A DNA stretch of 64,000 nt from Maritimibacter harenae (GTDB lineage Bacteria > Pseudomonadota > Alphaproteobacteria > Rhodobacterales > Rhodobacteraceae). The stretch spans positions 1-64,000 of the forward strand of contig NZ_WTUX01000006.1 of the NCBI RefSeq assembly GCF_009882975.1, written 5' to 3'. The position numbers were made by a program, and so were the translations under genes. The notes under the pieces were generated by a model that did no database searches, had not been told where the DNA came from, and saw only the letters and a list, made by a program, of their open reading frames with translations. Of the stretch, positions 57,258-64,000 are shown piece by piece (the stretch's first letter is position 1; the number at the start of each line of letters is the position of its first letter).

Positions 57258-58297
57258 GCCCGCGCACCTTTCACCTGGAAAAGCCAGGCGTCATCGTCGC
57301 GCCGCGTGCGGGTGACCTTGCCGGTCTGGTAGAGGTGGTTGAGATGGGCCAACGCTTCGACCAGGGCGAGGCCATACTCGCTTTCCCCGATCTTGCGCTT
57401 GAAGATGAAGGGAAAGCATTCGACGGCGGTGCGCGGCGCGTCGAGGTGCTGGATCAGCCGCTCGAGCGCCGAATGGTGGTTCTGGATCAGCTGCTTCATG
57501 CGCGTCGGAAGCCCGCGATAGGGCAGCTTGTGGCCGGGCAGGACCAACTGCTCGGGCCGCGCGTGGTGGATGAGCTTGCGGCAGCTTTCCAGCCATTCGC
57601 CCACCGGGTCCGCCTCCGGCTCGGTCGCGTAGACGCCCAGGTTCGGACTGATCGTGGCGAGAAGCTGGTCCCCGCCATGCACGAGGTCGTCATCGAGGGA
57701 CCAGAAGGTCGCGTGCTCCGGCGCGTGGCCGTTGCCGATCCGCACGTCCCAGGTGCGGCCGCCGAAGACGATGGTGCTGCCTTCCTTGATCCGGCGGAAC
57801 CCGAGCGGCAGTTCGGCCACCACGTCGGCAAAGTTGAACGGCCGCTCATGGGCGCGCTGTTCGTAGATCTCGCGATCCATCCCCGCCGAACGCCAGAAGG
57901 CCAGCGTTTCGTCGACCGGCTTTTCGTGCTCGTCGAGCCGCAGCATCCGGGACATCAGCCAGGCGGTGCGCGTCGTCACCAGTTCGGCCCCGTGGTCGCG
58001 CTGGAACCAGCCGGCCAGCCCGACGTGGTCAGGGTGGTGGTGGGTGACGATCACGCGATGCACCGGCTTGCCCGCCAAGGGGCCGGACAGGATCGTCTCC
58101 CAGATCGCGCGAGTCTTCTTCGTGTCGAAGCCGGTGTCGACGATGGTCCAGCCGTCTCCGTCATCGAAGGCGAAGACGTTGACGTGATCGAGCTTCATGG
58201 GCAGCGGCAGGCGGAACCAGAGCACGCCCTCGGCGACCTCGACCGCCTCGCCCGGTTCGGGCGCCACGTCCCAGGGAAAGCTCAGGTGCACGGTCAA
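57254..58297 (-). CDS. MBL-fold metallohydrolase
   Basis: 347 residues. The metal-binding THHHPDHVG motif lies near 85-93, with further histidine/aspartate sites in GNGHAPEHATFWS, GGDQLL and LPGHKLPY. The C-terminal extension (about 270-347) with HHSALERLIQHL matches the LACTB2-like branch of the family. Start taken at TTG 58297, which overlaps the acyl-CoA dehydrogenase stop (TTTGA); GTG 58291 is an alternative. Coupled both upstream and downstream; possible thioesterase-type hydrolysis is inference from context. Confidence 0.87.
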   Translation of the reverse strand: MTVHLSFPWDVAPEPGEAVEVAEGVLWFRLPLPMKLDHVNVFAFDDGDGWTIVDTGFDTKKTRAIWETILSGPLAGKPVHRVIVTHHHPDHVGLAGWFQRDHGAELVTTRTAWLMSRMLRLDEHEKPVDETLAFWRSAGMDREIYEQRAHERPFNFADVVAELPLGFRRIKEGSTIVFGGRTWDVRIGNGHAPEHATFWSLDDDLVHGGDQLLATISPNLGVYATEPEADPVGEWLESCRKLIHHARPEQLVLPGHKLPYRGLPTRMKQLIQNHHSALERLIQHLDAPRTAVECFPFIFKRKIGESEYGLALVEALAHLNHLYQTGKVTRTRRDDDAWLFQVKGARA

Positions 58298-60009
58298 ACC
58301 GCCAGGTCCTCGACCGCCAGCGCATAGAGGCCGTCCGCCCCGGCGCGCGCCTGTTCGAGAAGCGCGGCGTGCTCGGGCAGAAGGCGCTCGATGTAGAAGG
58401 CGGCCAGCGCGCGACGCGGCCCGTCGCCGCCCTCGGCCACGGCCGAACGCAGGTGGTAATGCGCCCCAAGCACCCGCGCGAAGGCGGACTGGAAAGGCAC
58501 GGCGCCCGCGAACCGGTCCTGCAGATCCTGCTCGACCAGCCACTCTGTCGCCTCGCGCAGCGTCTCGGCCGCGCTCCAGACCGCTTCGGCGAGCTTGCCG
58601 TAGGATTCGCGCGCGGCTTCGGCGTCGGTCTCGATCTCGTCGAGAATGCGGAACGCGGTGTCGCCACCGTCCATCATCTTGCGCGCGACGAGGTCCATCG
58701 CCTGGATGCCGTTCGTACCCTCGTAGATCGAGGTCACGCGCACGTCGCGATAATACTGCGCCGCGCCGGTTTCCTCGACATAGCCCATCCCGCCGTGCAC
58801 CTGCACGCCGAGCTCGGCCACCTTGATGCCGGTATCGGTTCCATAGGATTTGGCGATCGGGGTGAGGAAGGCGGCCCGCGCCTTCCAAGCCTTGTCACCG
58901 GTGGCGCCCGCCATGTCGATCGCGGTGGAACAGGCCAGCGCGATGGCGCGCGCGGCATAGGTTTCGGCGCGCATCTGCACCAGCATCCGGCGCACGTCGG
59001 CGAAATCGATGATCGTGCCGGTGCCGTTCTCGAGCGGCGTGCGTCCCTGCTTGCGGTCGAGCGCGTAGGCCAGAGCATGCTGGTAGGCGCCTTCCGCGAC
59101 GCCCACGCCCTGCACGCCCACGTTGAGACGCGCGTTGTTCATCATGGTGAACATCGCGGCCATGCCCGCGTGCTCTTCACCCACGAGCCAGCCGGTCGCG
59201 CCCTCGAAGCTCATCACGCAGGTGGGCGAGCCGTGCAGGCCCATCTTCTCTTCGAGCGACACGACGCGCAGGTCGTTGGCCTGCCCCGGCTTGCCGTCGG
59301 CATCGGGAATGAGCTTGGGCACCATGAAGAGGCTGATCCCCTTGGTCCCCGGCGCCCCGTCGGGCAGGCGCGCCAGCACGAGGTGGCAGACGTTGTCGGC
59401 CATGTCGTGATCGCCCCAGGAGATGTAGATCTTCTGGCCCGTGATCGCGTAGGTGCCGTCGCCGTTGGGCACCGCCTTGGTGGTGAGCGCGCCCACGTCC
59501 GAACCCGCCTGCGGTTCGGTCAGGTTCATCGTCCCGGTCCACTCCCCGGAGGTGAGCTTGGGAAGGTAGAGGTCCTTCATCTCGTCGGAGGCATGCGCCT
59601 CCAGCGCCTCGATCTGGCCCTGGCTCAGGATCGGGTTGAGCCCGATCGCGAGGCAGGCGCCGCCGATCATGTCGTTCAGGCTGGCCGTCAGCGTGAAAGG
59701 CAGCCCCATTCCGCCGTGCTCCGGGTCGCCGGACATGCCGATCCAACCGCCTTCGGCCATCGCCTGGTAGCCCTCCCGGAACCCCGGGCTCGCCCGTACG
59801 ACGCCGTTTTCAAGCACCGCGCCGTCGGTGTCGCCGACACGCTGCAGCGGCGCGATCACTTCATCGGCCAGCTTGCCCGCTTCGGTCAGGATGGCGGAGA
59901 CGGTTTCATCGGTCGCCTCGGCGAATTTCTCGGTGTCCTGGACCGCGCGGAACCCGACCACGTGATCGAGCAGGAACTGGAAATCGTTGACGGGAGAGCG
60001 GTAGGGCAT
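58294..60009 (-). CDS. acyl-CoA dehydrogenase (DmdC-like long form)
   Basis: 571 residues. Flavin-dependent alpha,beta-dehydrogenation of an acyl-CoA. Conserved segments: MNLTEPQAGSDVGAL near 161-175, ISWGDHDMADN near 196-206, and the catalytic glutamate E430 in SIYEGTNGIQAMDL. A C-terminal domain of about 130 residues follows, as in the long ACAD group that includes DmdC (methylmercaptopropionyl-CoA dehydrogenase) of roseobacters. Which acyl-CoA it uses cannot be decided here. Upstream of an MBL hydrolase in the same transcript. Confidence 0.9.
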   Translation of the reverse strand: MPYRSPVNDFQFLLDHVVGFRAVQDTEKFAEATDETVSAILTEAGKLADEVIAPLQRVGDTDGAVLENGVVRASPGFREGYQAMAEGGWIGMSGDPEHGGMGLPFTLTASLNDMIGGACLAIGLNPILSQGQIEALEAHASDEMKDLYLPKLTSGEWTGTMNLTEPQAGSDVGALTTKAVPNGDGTYAITGQKIYISWGDHDMADNVCHLVLARLPDGAPGTKGISLFMVPKLIPDADGKPGQANDLRVVSLEEKMGLHGSPTCVMSFEGATGWLVGEEHAGMAAMFTMMNNARLNVGVQGVGVAEGAYQHALAYALDRKQGRTPLENGTGTIIDFADVRRMLVQMRAETYAARAIALACSTAIDMAGATGDKAWKARAAFLTPIAKSYGTDTGIKVAELGVQVHGGMGYVEETGAAQYYRDVRVTSIYEGTNGIQAMDLVARKMMDGGDTAFRILDEIETDAEAARESYGKLAEAVWSAAETLREATEWLVEQDLQDRFAGAVPFQSAFARVLGAHYHLRSAVAEGGDGPRRALAAFYIERLLPEHAALLEQARAGADGLYALAVEDLAV

Positions 60010-60108
60010 GGGACACCTTTCGTTGGCTTGGCAAGGCGGGGCTGCCACGCTAGGCAGATGGTCGGAACCTAAGCCCAATCACCTGCGACACAAGGAAAAC
60101 GCCGCGTC

Positions 60109-61062
60109 ATGGAGCGCCCCATCGAGACCGAGACGCTGGCCCCCGACGAGGCCGGCATCGCACGGGCGGCCGCGCTGCTGCGCGACGGCGGGCTTGTGAG
60201 TTTTCCGACCGAGACCGTCTATGGCCTGGGCGGCGACGCCACCAACGATCGCGCGGTCGCGCGTATCTACGAAGCCAAGGGCCGGCCCCGCTTCAATCCG
60301 CTGATCGCCCACCTGCCCGACATCGACGCGGTGGACGGGATCGCCGAGCTCACCGGCAAGGCGCGCGACCTGGCGCAGGCCTTCTGGCCCGGCCCCCTGA
60401 CGCTGGTCCTGCCGATCCGGCCCGACGCGGGGCTGTCGCCGCTGGTGAGCGCCGGGCTCACCACCGTCGCGATCCGCGTGCCCGACCACCCGCTTGCGCA
60501 GAAACTCCTGCGTGCGGTCGGGCGGCCGGTCGTCGCGCCCTCGGCCAACCCGTCGGGCCGCATCAGCCCGACGCGTGCCGACCACGTCCTGGCCGGCCTG
60601 TCGGGGCGGATCGACGCGGTGCTCGACGGCGGCCCGTGCAGCGTGGGCGTGGAGAGCACCATCGTCGGCTTCGACCCCACCCCGGTGCTCCTGCGCCCCG
60701 GTGGGCTGCCGGAAGAGGCGATCGCCGAGGCCCTGGGCGCGCCGCTCGCCACCCGGGCCGAGGACGCCGCGATCACCGCCCCGGGTCAGCTGTCGTCGCA
60801 TTACGCGCCCGCCGCGCGCGTCCGGCTGAACGCCGCGAGCGCCCGGCCCGGCGAGCGGCTTCTCGGTTTCGCGGATGTCGACGGCGACATGAACCTGTCG
60901 CCCTCCGGCGACCTGGTGGAAGCGGCCGCAAACCTCTTCGGCATGTTCCACGCGCTCGACGCCGAAGGCGACGCCCCGATCGCGGTCGCGCCGATCCCCG
61001 AGAAAGGGCTCGGCCGCGCGATCAATGACCGGCTGCGCCGGGCGGCGGCGCCCCGAGACTAG
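60109..61062 (+). CDS. Sua5/TsaC, L-threonylcarbamoyladenylate synthase
   Basis: Makes threonylcarbamoyl-AMP for the t6A modification of tRNA. 317 residues, the long Sua5 form: TsaC domain with GLVSFPTETVYGLGGDA near 28-44, KGRPRFNPLIAH near 57-68, APSANPSGRISPT near 144-156, and a C-terminal Sua5 domain with SSHYAPAARVRL. Divergent from the acyl-CoA dehydrogenase gene. Confidence 0.95.
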   Translation: MERPIETETLAPDEAGIARAAALLRDGGLVSFPTETVYGLGGDATNDRAVARIYEAKGRPRFNPLIAHLPDIDAVDGIAELTGKARDLAQAFWPGPLTLVLPIRPDAGLSPLVSAGLTTVAIRVPDHPLAQKLLRAVGRPVVAPSANPSGRISPTRADHVLAGLSGRIDAVLDGGPCSVGVESTIVGFDPTPVLLRPGGLPEEAIAEALGAPLATRAEDAAITAPGQLSSHYAPAARVRLNAASARPGERLLGFADVDGDMNLSPSGDLVEAAANLFGMFHALDAEGDAPIAVAPIPEKGLGRAINDRLRRAAAPRD

Positions 61063-61098
61063 GTGTCGAATGGCGCTGTGCGCCATCCGATCCGGGGG

Positions 61099-61158
61099 GC
61101 GGGGGAGGCGCTGCCTCCCCCGCACCCCCTCCGGCGTATTTGTCGAAAGATGAAAGGG
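61099..61158. repeat. hairpin plus GTATTT tail repeat (copy 5)
   Basis: GCGGGGGAGG (61099-61108) pairs with CCTCCCCCGC (61114-61123), followed at 61133 by GGCGTATTTGTCGAAAGATG and AAAGGG. It separates the Sua5 gene from the ATP-grasp operon. This is the strongest hairpin of the family in the window. Confidence 0.72.
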
Positions 61159-61257
61159 ATGCCGAGCAGTGCCCAAATATGAGGCAGTTCGCCCCTTGCG
61201 GTGCCCGCAAGCGTGCAAAGAGTTTGTGGTTACATCTTTGGGCGCTACAGTCGGGGC

Positions 61258-62682
61258 ATGAGCGACGACAAGATTTTCGACGAGATGTGGGGCCGCGACG
61301 GGCTGCTTCGCGATCCATACAGCGAATTTCAATCCTGGTTCGATGCCGAAGACAACGCGCGGCTCAAGGCCAAGCAGCGCGAGGCGGACGAGCTGTTCCG
61401 CCTCTCGGGCATCACCTTCAACGTCTACGGGCGCGAAGAGGCCGAGGAGCGACTGATTCCCTTCGACATCGTGCCGCGCATCATCGCCGCGCGCGAATGG
61501 CAGAAGCTGTGCCGGGGGATCGAGCAGCGCGTGCGCGCGATCAACGCGTTCCTCAACGACATCTACGGGCGCCAGGAAATCATCAAGGCCGGGCGCCTGC
61601 CCGCCGAGATGATCGCGAAGAACGAGGCGTTCCTGCCGCAGATGATCGGGGTGCATCCGCCCGGCGGCGTCTACACCCACATCGTCGGCATCGACCTGGT
61701 GCGCACCGACGACAACCAGTTCTACGTGCTCGAGGACAATGCGCGCACGCCGTCGGGCGTGAGCTACATGCTCGAGAACCGCGAAACCATGCTGCACATG
61801 TTTCCCGAGCTCTTCGCGCGCAACCGGGTGCAGCAGGTCGCGACATACCCGGCCGACCTGCGCCGCTCGCTCGCGGCCTGTGCGCCGCCGGCCGCCGACG
61901 GCCCGCCCACCGTCGCGGTGCTCACGCCGGGGATCTACAACTCGGCCTATTTCGAACACTCGTTCCTGGCCGACCAGATGGGCGCCGAGCTTGTCGAGGG
62001 GCACGACCTGCGGGTGATCGACGGGCGCGTGGCGATGCGCACGACGCGGGGCTACCAGCCCATCGACGTGCTCTACCGCCGGATCGACGACGATTTCCTC
62101 GACCCGCTCAACTTCAACCCGGAAAGCCAGTTGGGCGTGCCCGGGATCATGGACGTCTACCGCGCGGGCGGGATCACCATCGCCAACGCGCCGGGGGCGG
62201 GTATCGCCGATGACAAGGCGATCTACAGCTACATGCCGGAGATCGTGGAGTTCTACACCGGCGAGCGGCCGCTGCTGAAGAACGTCCCCACGTGGCGCTG
62301 CTCGGAAAAGGAGAGCCTGCAATACGTGCTCGACAACCTCTCCGACCTGGTGGTCAAGGAGGTGCACGGGTCCGGCGGCTACGGGATGCTGATCGGCCCG
62401 ACCGCCTCGAAGAAGGAAATCGCGGCGTTCCGCAAGAAGCTACAGGCGCGGCCGGGCAACTACATCGCCCAGCCCACGCTTTCGCTGTCCACGGTCCCGA
62501 TCTTCAACCGCGCCGGGCTCACACCCCGGCACGTGGACCTGCGGCCCTTCGTCCTCGTCTCGCCCGACGGGATCAACATCACGCCCGGCGGGCTGACCCG
62601 CGTGGCGCTGAAGAAGGGGTCGCTGGTCGTGAACTCCTCGCAGGGCGGCGGGACCAAGGACACCTGGGTGCTGGAGGACTGA
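61258..62682 (+). CDS. circularly permuted ATP-grasp protein
   Basis: 474 residues. The CP-ATP-grasp family (DUF404/DUF407) is recognised from YNSAYFEHSFLADQMGAELVEG, RTTRGYQPIDVLYRRIDDDFLDP, VVKEVHGSGGYGMLIGP and the terminal GGGTKDTWVL. ATP-grasp enzymes join a carboxylate to an amine or thiol. It heads an operon with an alpha-E protein and a transglutaminase-like protein; in many bacteria this set includes an Anbu proteasome-like peptidase and is predicted to make or attach a peptide. ATG 61258 (MSDDKIFDEMW) chosen over an earlier in-frame start. Confidence 0.9.
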   Translation: MSDDKIFDEMWGRDGLLRDPYSEFQSWFDAEDNARLKAKQREADELFRLSGITFNVYGREEAEERLIPFDIVPRIIAAREWQKLCRGIEQRVRAINAFLNDIYGRQEIIKAGRLPAEMIAKNEAFLPQMIGVHPPGGVYTHIVGIDLVRTDDNQFYVLEDNARTPSGVSYMLENRETMLHMFPELFARNRVQQVATYPADLRRSLAACAPPAADGPPTVAVLTPGIYNSAYFEHSFLADQMGAELVEGHDLRVIDGRVAMRTTRGYQPIDVLYRRIDDDFLDPLNFNPESQLGVPGIMDVYRAGGITIANAPGAGIADDKAIYSYMPEIVEFYTGERPLLKNVPTWRCSEKESLQYVLDNLSDLVVKEVHGSGGYGMLIGPTASKKEIAAFRKKLQARPGNYIAQPTLSLSTVPIFNRAGLTPRHVDLRPFVLVSPDGINITPGGLTRVALKKGSLVVNSSQGGGTKDTWVLED

Positions 62683-62683
62683 G

Positions 62684-63619
62684 ATGCTGGGCAAGACGGC
62701 GAACGGCCTCTACTGGATGTACCGCTACCTGGAGCGCGCCGAGAACACCTCGCGCCTGATCGAGACCGGGCAGCGCATCGGTCTGACCCGGTCGGGCACG
62801 ATGGAATGGGGCTCCGTGATGCAGACCGCGGGCGTGGCCGAGGGCTATGCCGCCTACCGCGGGGAGGTGACGCAGGACCAGGCGATCGACTGGATGCTGC
62901 GCGACACCGACAACCCTTCCTCGGTGGCCTGCGCGATTTCCGAGGCGCGCCAGAACGCGCGCATGGTGCGCACCGCGCTCACCAACGACGTGTGGGAGGC
63001 GATGAATGCCTGCTACATGCGATCCAAGGACCTCTTCGCGCGCAAGGTCAGCGAACGCGACCTGCCCAACGTTCTCAAGGCCATCCGGCAGCGCACGGCG
63101 CTGGTGCGCGGGGCGACCCACGGCACCATGCTGCGCAATGACATCTACGATTTCGCGCGCATCGGCACCTTCCTGGAGCGCGCCGACAACACCGCGCGCA
63201 TCCTCGACGTGAAATACTACGTGCTCCTGCCGTCGGTCTTCGCCGTTGGTTCGACCATCGACAACGTGCAGTGGGAAACCATCCTGCGCTCGGTCTCGGC
63301 CTCGGGCGGGTATCGCATGGCCTACGGCAACCAGAACAACGCCCGCGACATCGCGAAATTCCTGATTCTCGACAAGCGGATGCCGCGCAGTCTGGGGTTC
63401 TGCGTGTCGAAGATCCGCGACAACCTGAACTACCTGGCGAGCGATTACGACACGCGGCTTCCGGCCCACGACATCGCCGATCAGCTGGCCAACCGCCTGT
63501 CGTCGCACGACATCGACGAGATCTTCGAATACGGTCTGCACGAGTACATCCAGAGCGTGCTGAACGCGATCGGGGAGCTGGGGCGCCAGATCGAACAGGA
63601 TTACCGTTTCTACGTATAG
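62684..63619 (+). CDS. alpha-E domain protein (DUF403)
   Basis: 311 residues, almost entirely helical, with MLGKTANGLYWMYRYLERAENTSRL at the start and repeated helical motifs such as RNDIYDFARIGTFLERADNTARIL. This is the alpha-E family, which accompanies CP-ATP-grasp proteins and is thought to act as a cofactor or amidoligase partner; its chemistry is unknown. Starts one base after the ATP-grasp stop, so the genes are coupled. Confidence 0.9.
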   Translation: MLGKTANGLYWMYRYLERAENTSRLIETGQRIGLTRSGTMEWGSVMQTAGVAEGYAAYRGEVTQDQAIDWMLRDTDNPSSVACAISEARQNARMVRTALTNDVWEAMNACYMRSKDLFARKVSERDLPNVLKAIRQRTALVRGATHGTMLRNDIYDFARIGTFLERADNTARILDVKYYVLLPSVFAVGSTIDNVQWETILRSVSASGGYRMAYGNQNNARDIAKFLILDKRMPRSLGFCVSKIRDNLNYLASDYDTRLPAHDIADQLANRLSSHDIDEIFEYGLHEYIQSVLNAIGELGRQIEQDYRFYV

Positions 63620-63631
63620 GGTGACGCGCGC

Positions 63632-64000
63632 ATGAGGCTGAAGATCAAACACACGACCCGCTACAGGTTCGGCGAGCCGGTGACCTACGGCCTGCAACAG
63701 CTGCGCAAGATCCCCAAGAGCAGCCACCAGCAGACCGTGATCGACTGGTCCACCCGCGTGGAGCACGGCAAGCGCGAAGTGGTGTTCGAGGATCATCACC
63801 ACAACACGGTCGAGCTGATCTCGATCGACCGGGACGCGACCGAGGTCGCCGTGATCTCGGAAGGCGAGGTCGAGGTCGAGGATTCGGGCGGCATCGTCGG
63901 GCGCCACCCGGGCCCCTCGCCCCTTTGGCTCTACGAGCGCTCCACGCCGCTGACCAAGGCGGGCTCCGGCTGCCGGGCGCTCATCCGCCAGGTCGAGGGC
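63632..64000 (+). CDS. transglutaminase-like protein, N-terminal part (cut by the window end)
   Basis: 123 residues visible, starting MRLKIKHTTRYRFGEPVTYG with no stop before the window end. The beginning matches the bacterial transglutaminase-like N-terminal domain (RYRF-x-PV-x2-GLQQLR-x-IP). The catalytic Cys-His-Asp core lies further downstream and is not visible. Third gene of the ATP-grasp/alpha-E operon. A peptidase gene of the Anbu type may follow. Confidence 0.85.
   Translation, partial: MRLKIKHTTRYRFGEPVTYGLQQLRKIPKSSHQQTVIDWSTRVEHGKREVVFEDHHHNTVELISIDRDATEVAVISEGEVEVEDSGGIVGRHPGPSPLWLYERSTPLTKAGSGCRALIRQVEG

Noticed and set aside
60079-62367. 762-codon minus-strand frame opposite the Sua5 and ATP-grasp genes
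   Set aside because: Same shadow pattern; it spans an intergenic hairpin repeat and two unrelated real genes.

Overview
The window is 64 kb of ordinary, gene-dense chromosome from an alphaproteobacterium, almost certainly a member of the Rhodobacterales (Roseobacter-type). Pointers to this are the high GC content, long spurious opposite-strand reading frames, the 44-residue aa3-type cytochrome oxidase subunit IV, DUF3775, DUF1674 and DUF3035 proteins, a serC-serA pair with a structured leader, azlCD, phaC, and a Liv-type transporter grouped with two acyl-CoA ligases. I see no insertion sequence, prophage, CRISPR array, rRNA operon or plasmid gene.

Layout. 1-491 has no convincing gene. 0.5-4 kb (minus): msrQ, msrP, an FMN-dependent glutamate-synthase-like membrane protein and a small unknown gene. 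4.3-6.9 kb: secreted EF-hand protein, Mpo1-like membrane protein, azlCD and mobA. 7-9.9 kb: serC-serA behind a structured leader. 10-19 kb: DUF1643, deoA, truB-rbfA, dapB, a TetR regulator, recO, two tandem Pr6Pr membrane proteins, dinB and an N-formylglutamate amidohydrolase. 19-23 kb: tRNA-Val(GAC), the small L36 gene, phaC and a caspase-fold/peptidoglycan-binding exported protein with an altered active site. 23-32 kb (minus): an operon for uptake and CoA activation of an organic acid (AMP-binding ligase, livG, livH, an 80-residue membrane protein, livM, binding protein, livF, PaaK-like ligase). 32-36 kb: hybrid histidine kinase, OmpR-type regulator, a histidine-phosphatase-fold protein and DUF3775. 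36-48 kb (minus): rmuC, mutL, an M16 peptidase pair, DUF3035 lipoprotein, lspA, purH, heparinase II/III family and rsmB, with a DUF1674 gene divergent from rsmB. 48-54 kb: anchored RTX-like protein, DUF5665, rpsO, cytochrome b561, YceI and pnp. 54-60 kb (minus): unknown protein, metallophosphoesterase, lipoprotein, coxIV, DUF6173-like protein, MBL hydrolase and acyl-CoA dehydrogenase. 60-64 kb (plus): Sua5/TsaC, then the start of a circularly permuted ATP-grasp / alpha-E / transglutaminase operon that runs off the window.

The part closest to an under-described system is that last operon. In other genomes this set accompanies a proteasome-like peptidase (Anbu) and is predicted to make or attach peptides, but its chemistry is not established. 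Other points worth a second look are the degenerate caspase-fold protein, the PaaK-like ligase without the usual SSGTTG loop, the small membrane protein inside the liv operon, a phosphatase fold lacking its second catalytic histidine, the serC leader, and three families of dispersed palindromic repeats. Everything was read by eye; domain calls come from recognised motifs, not database searches.
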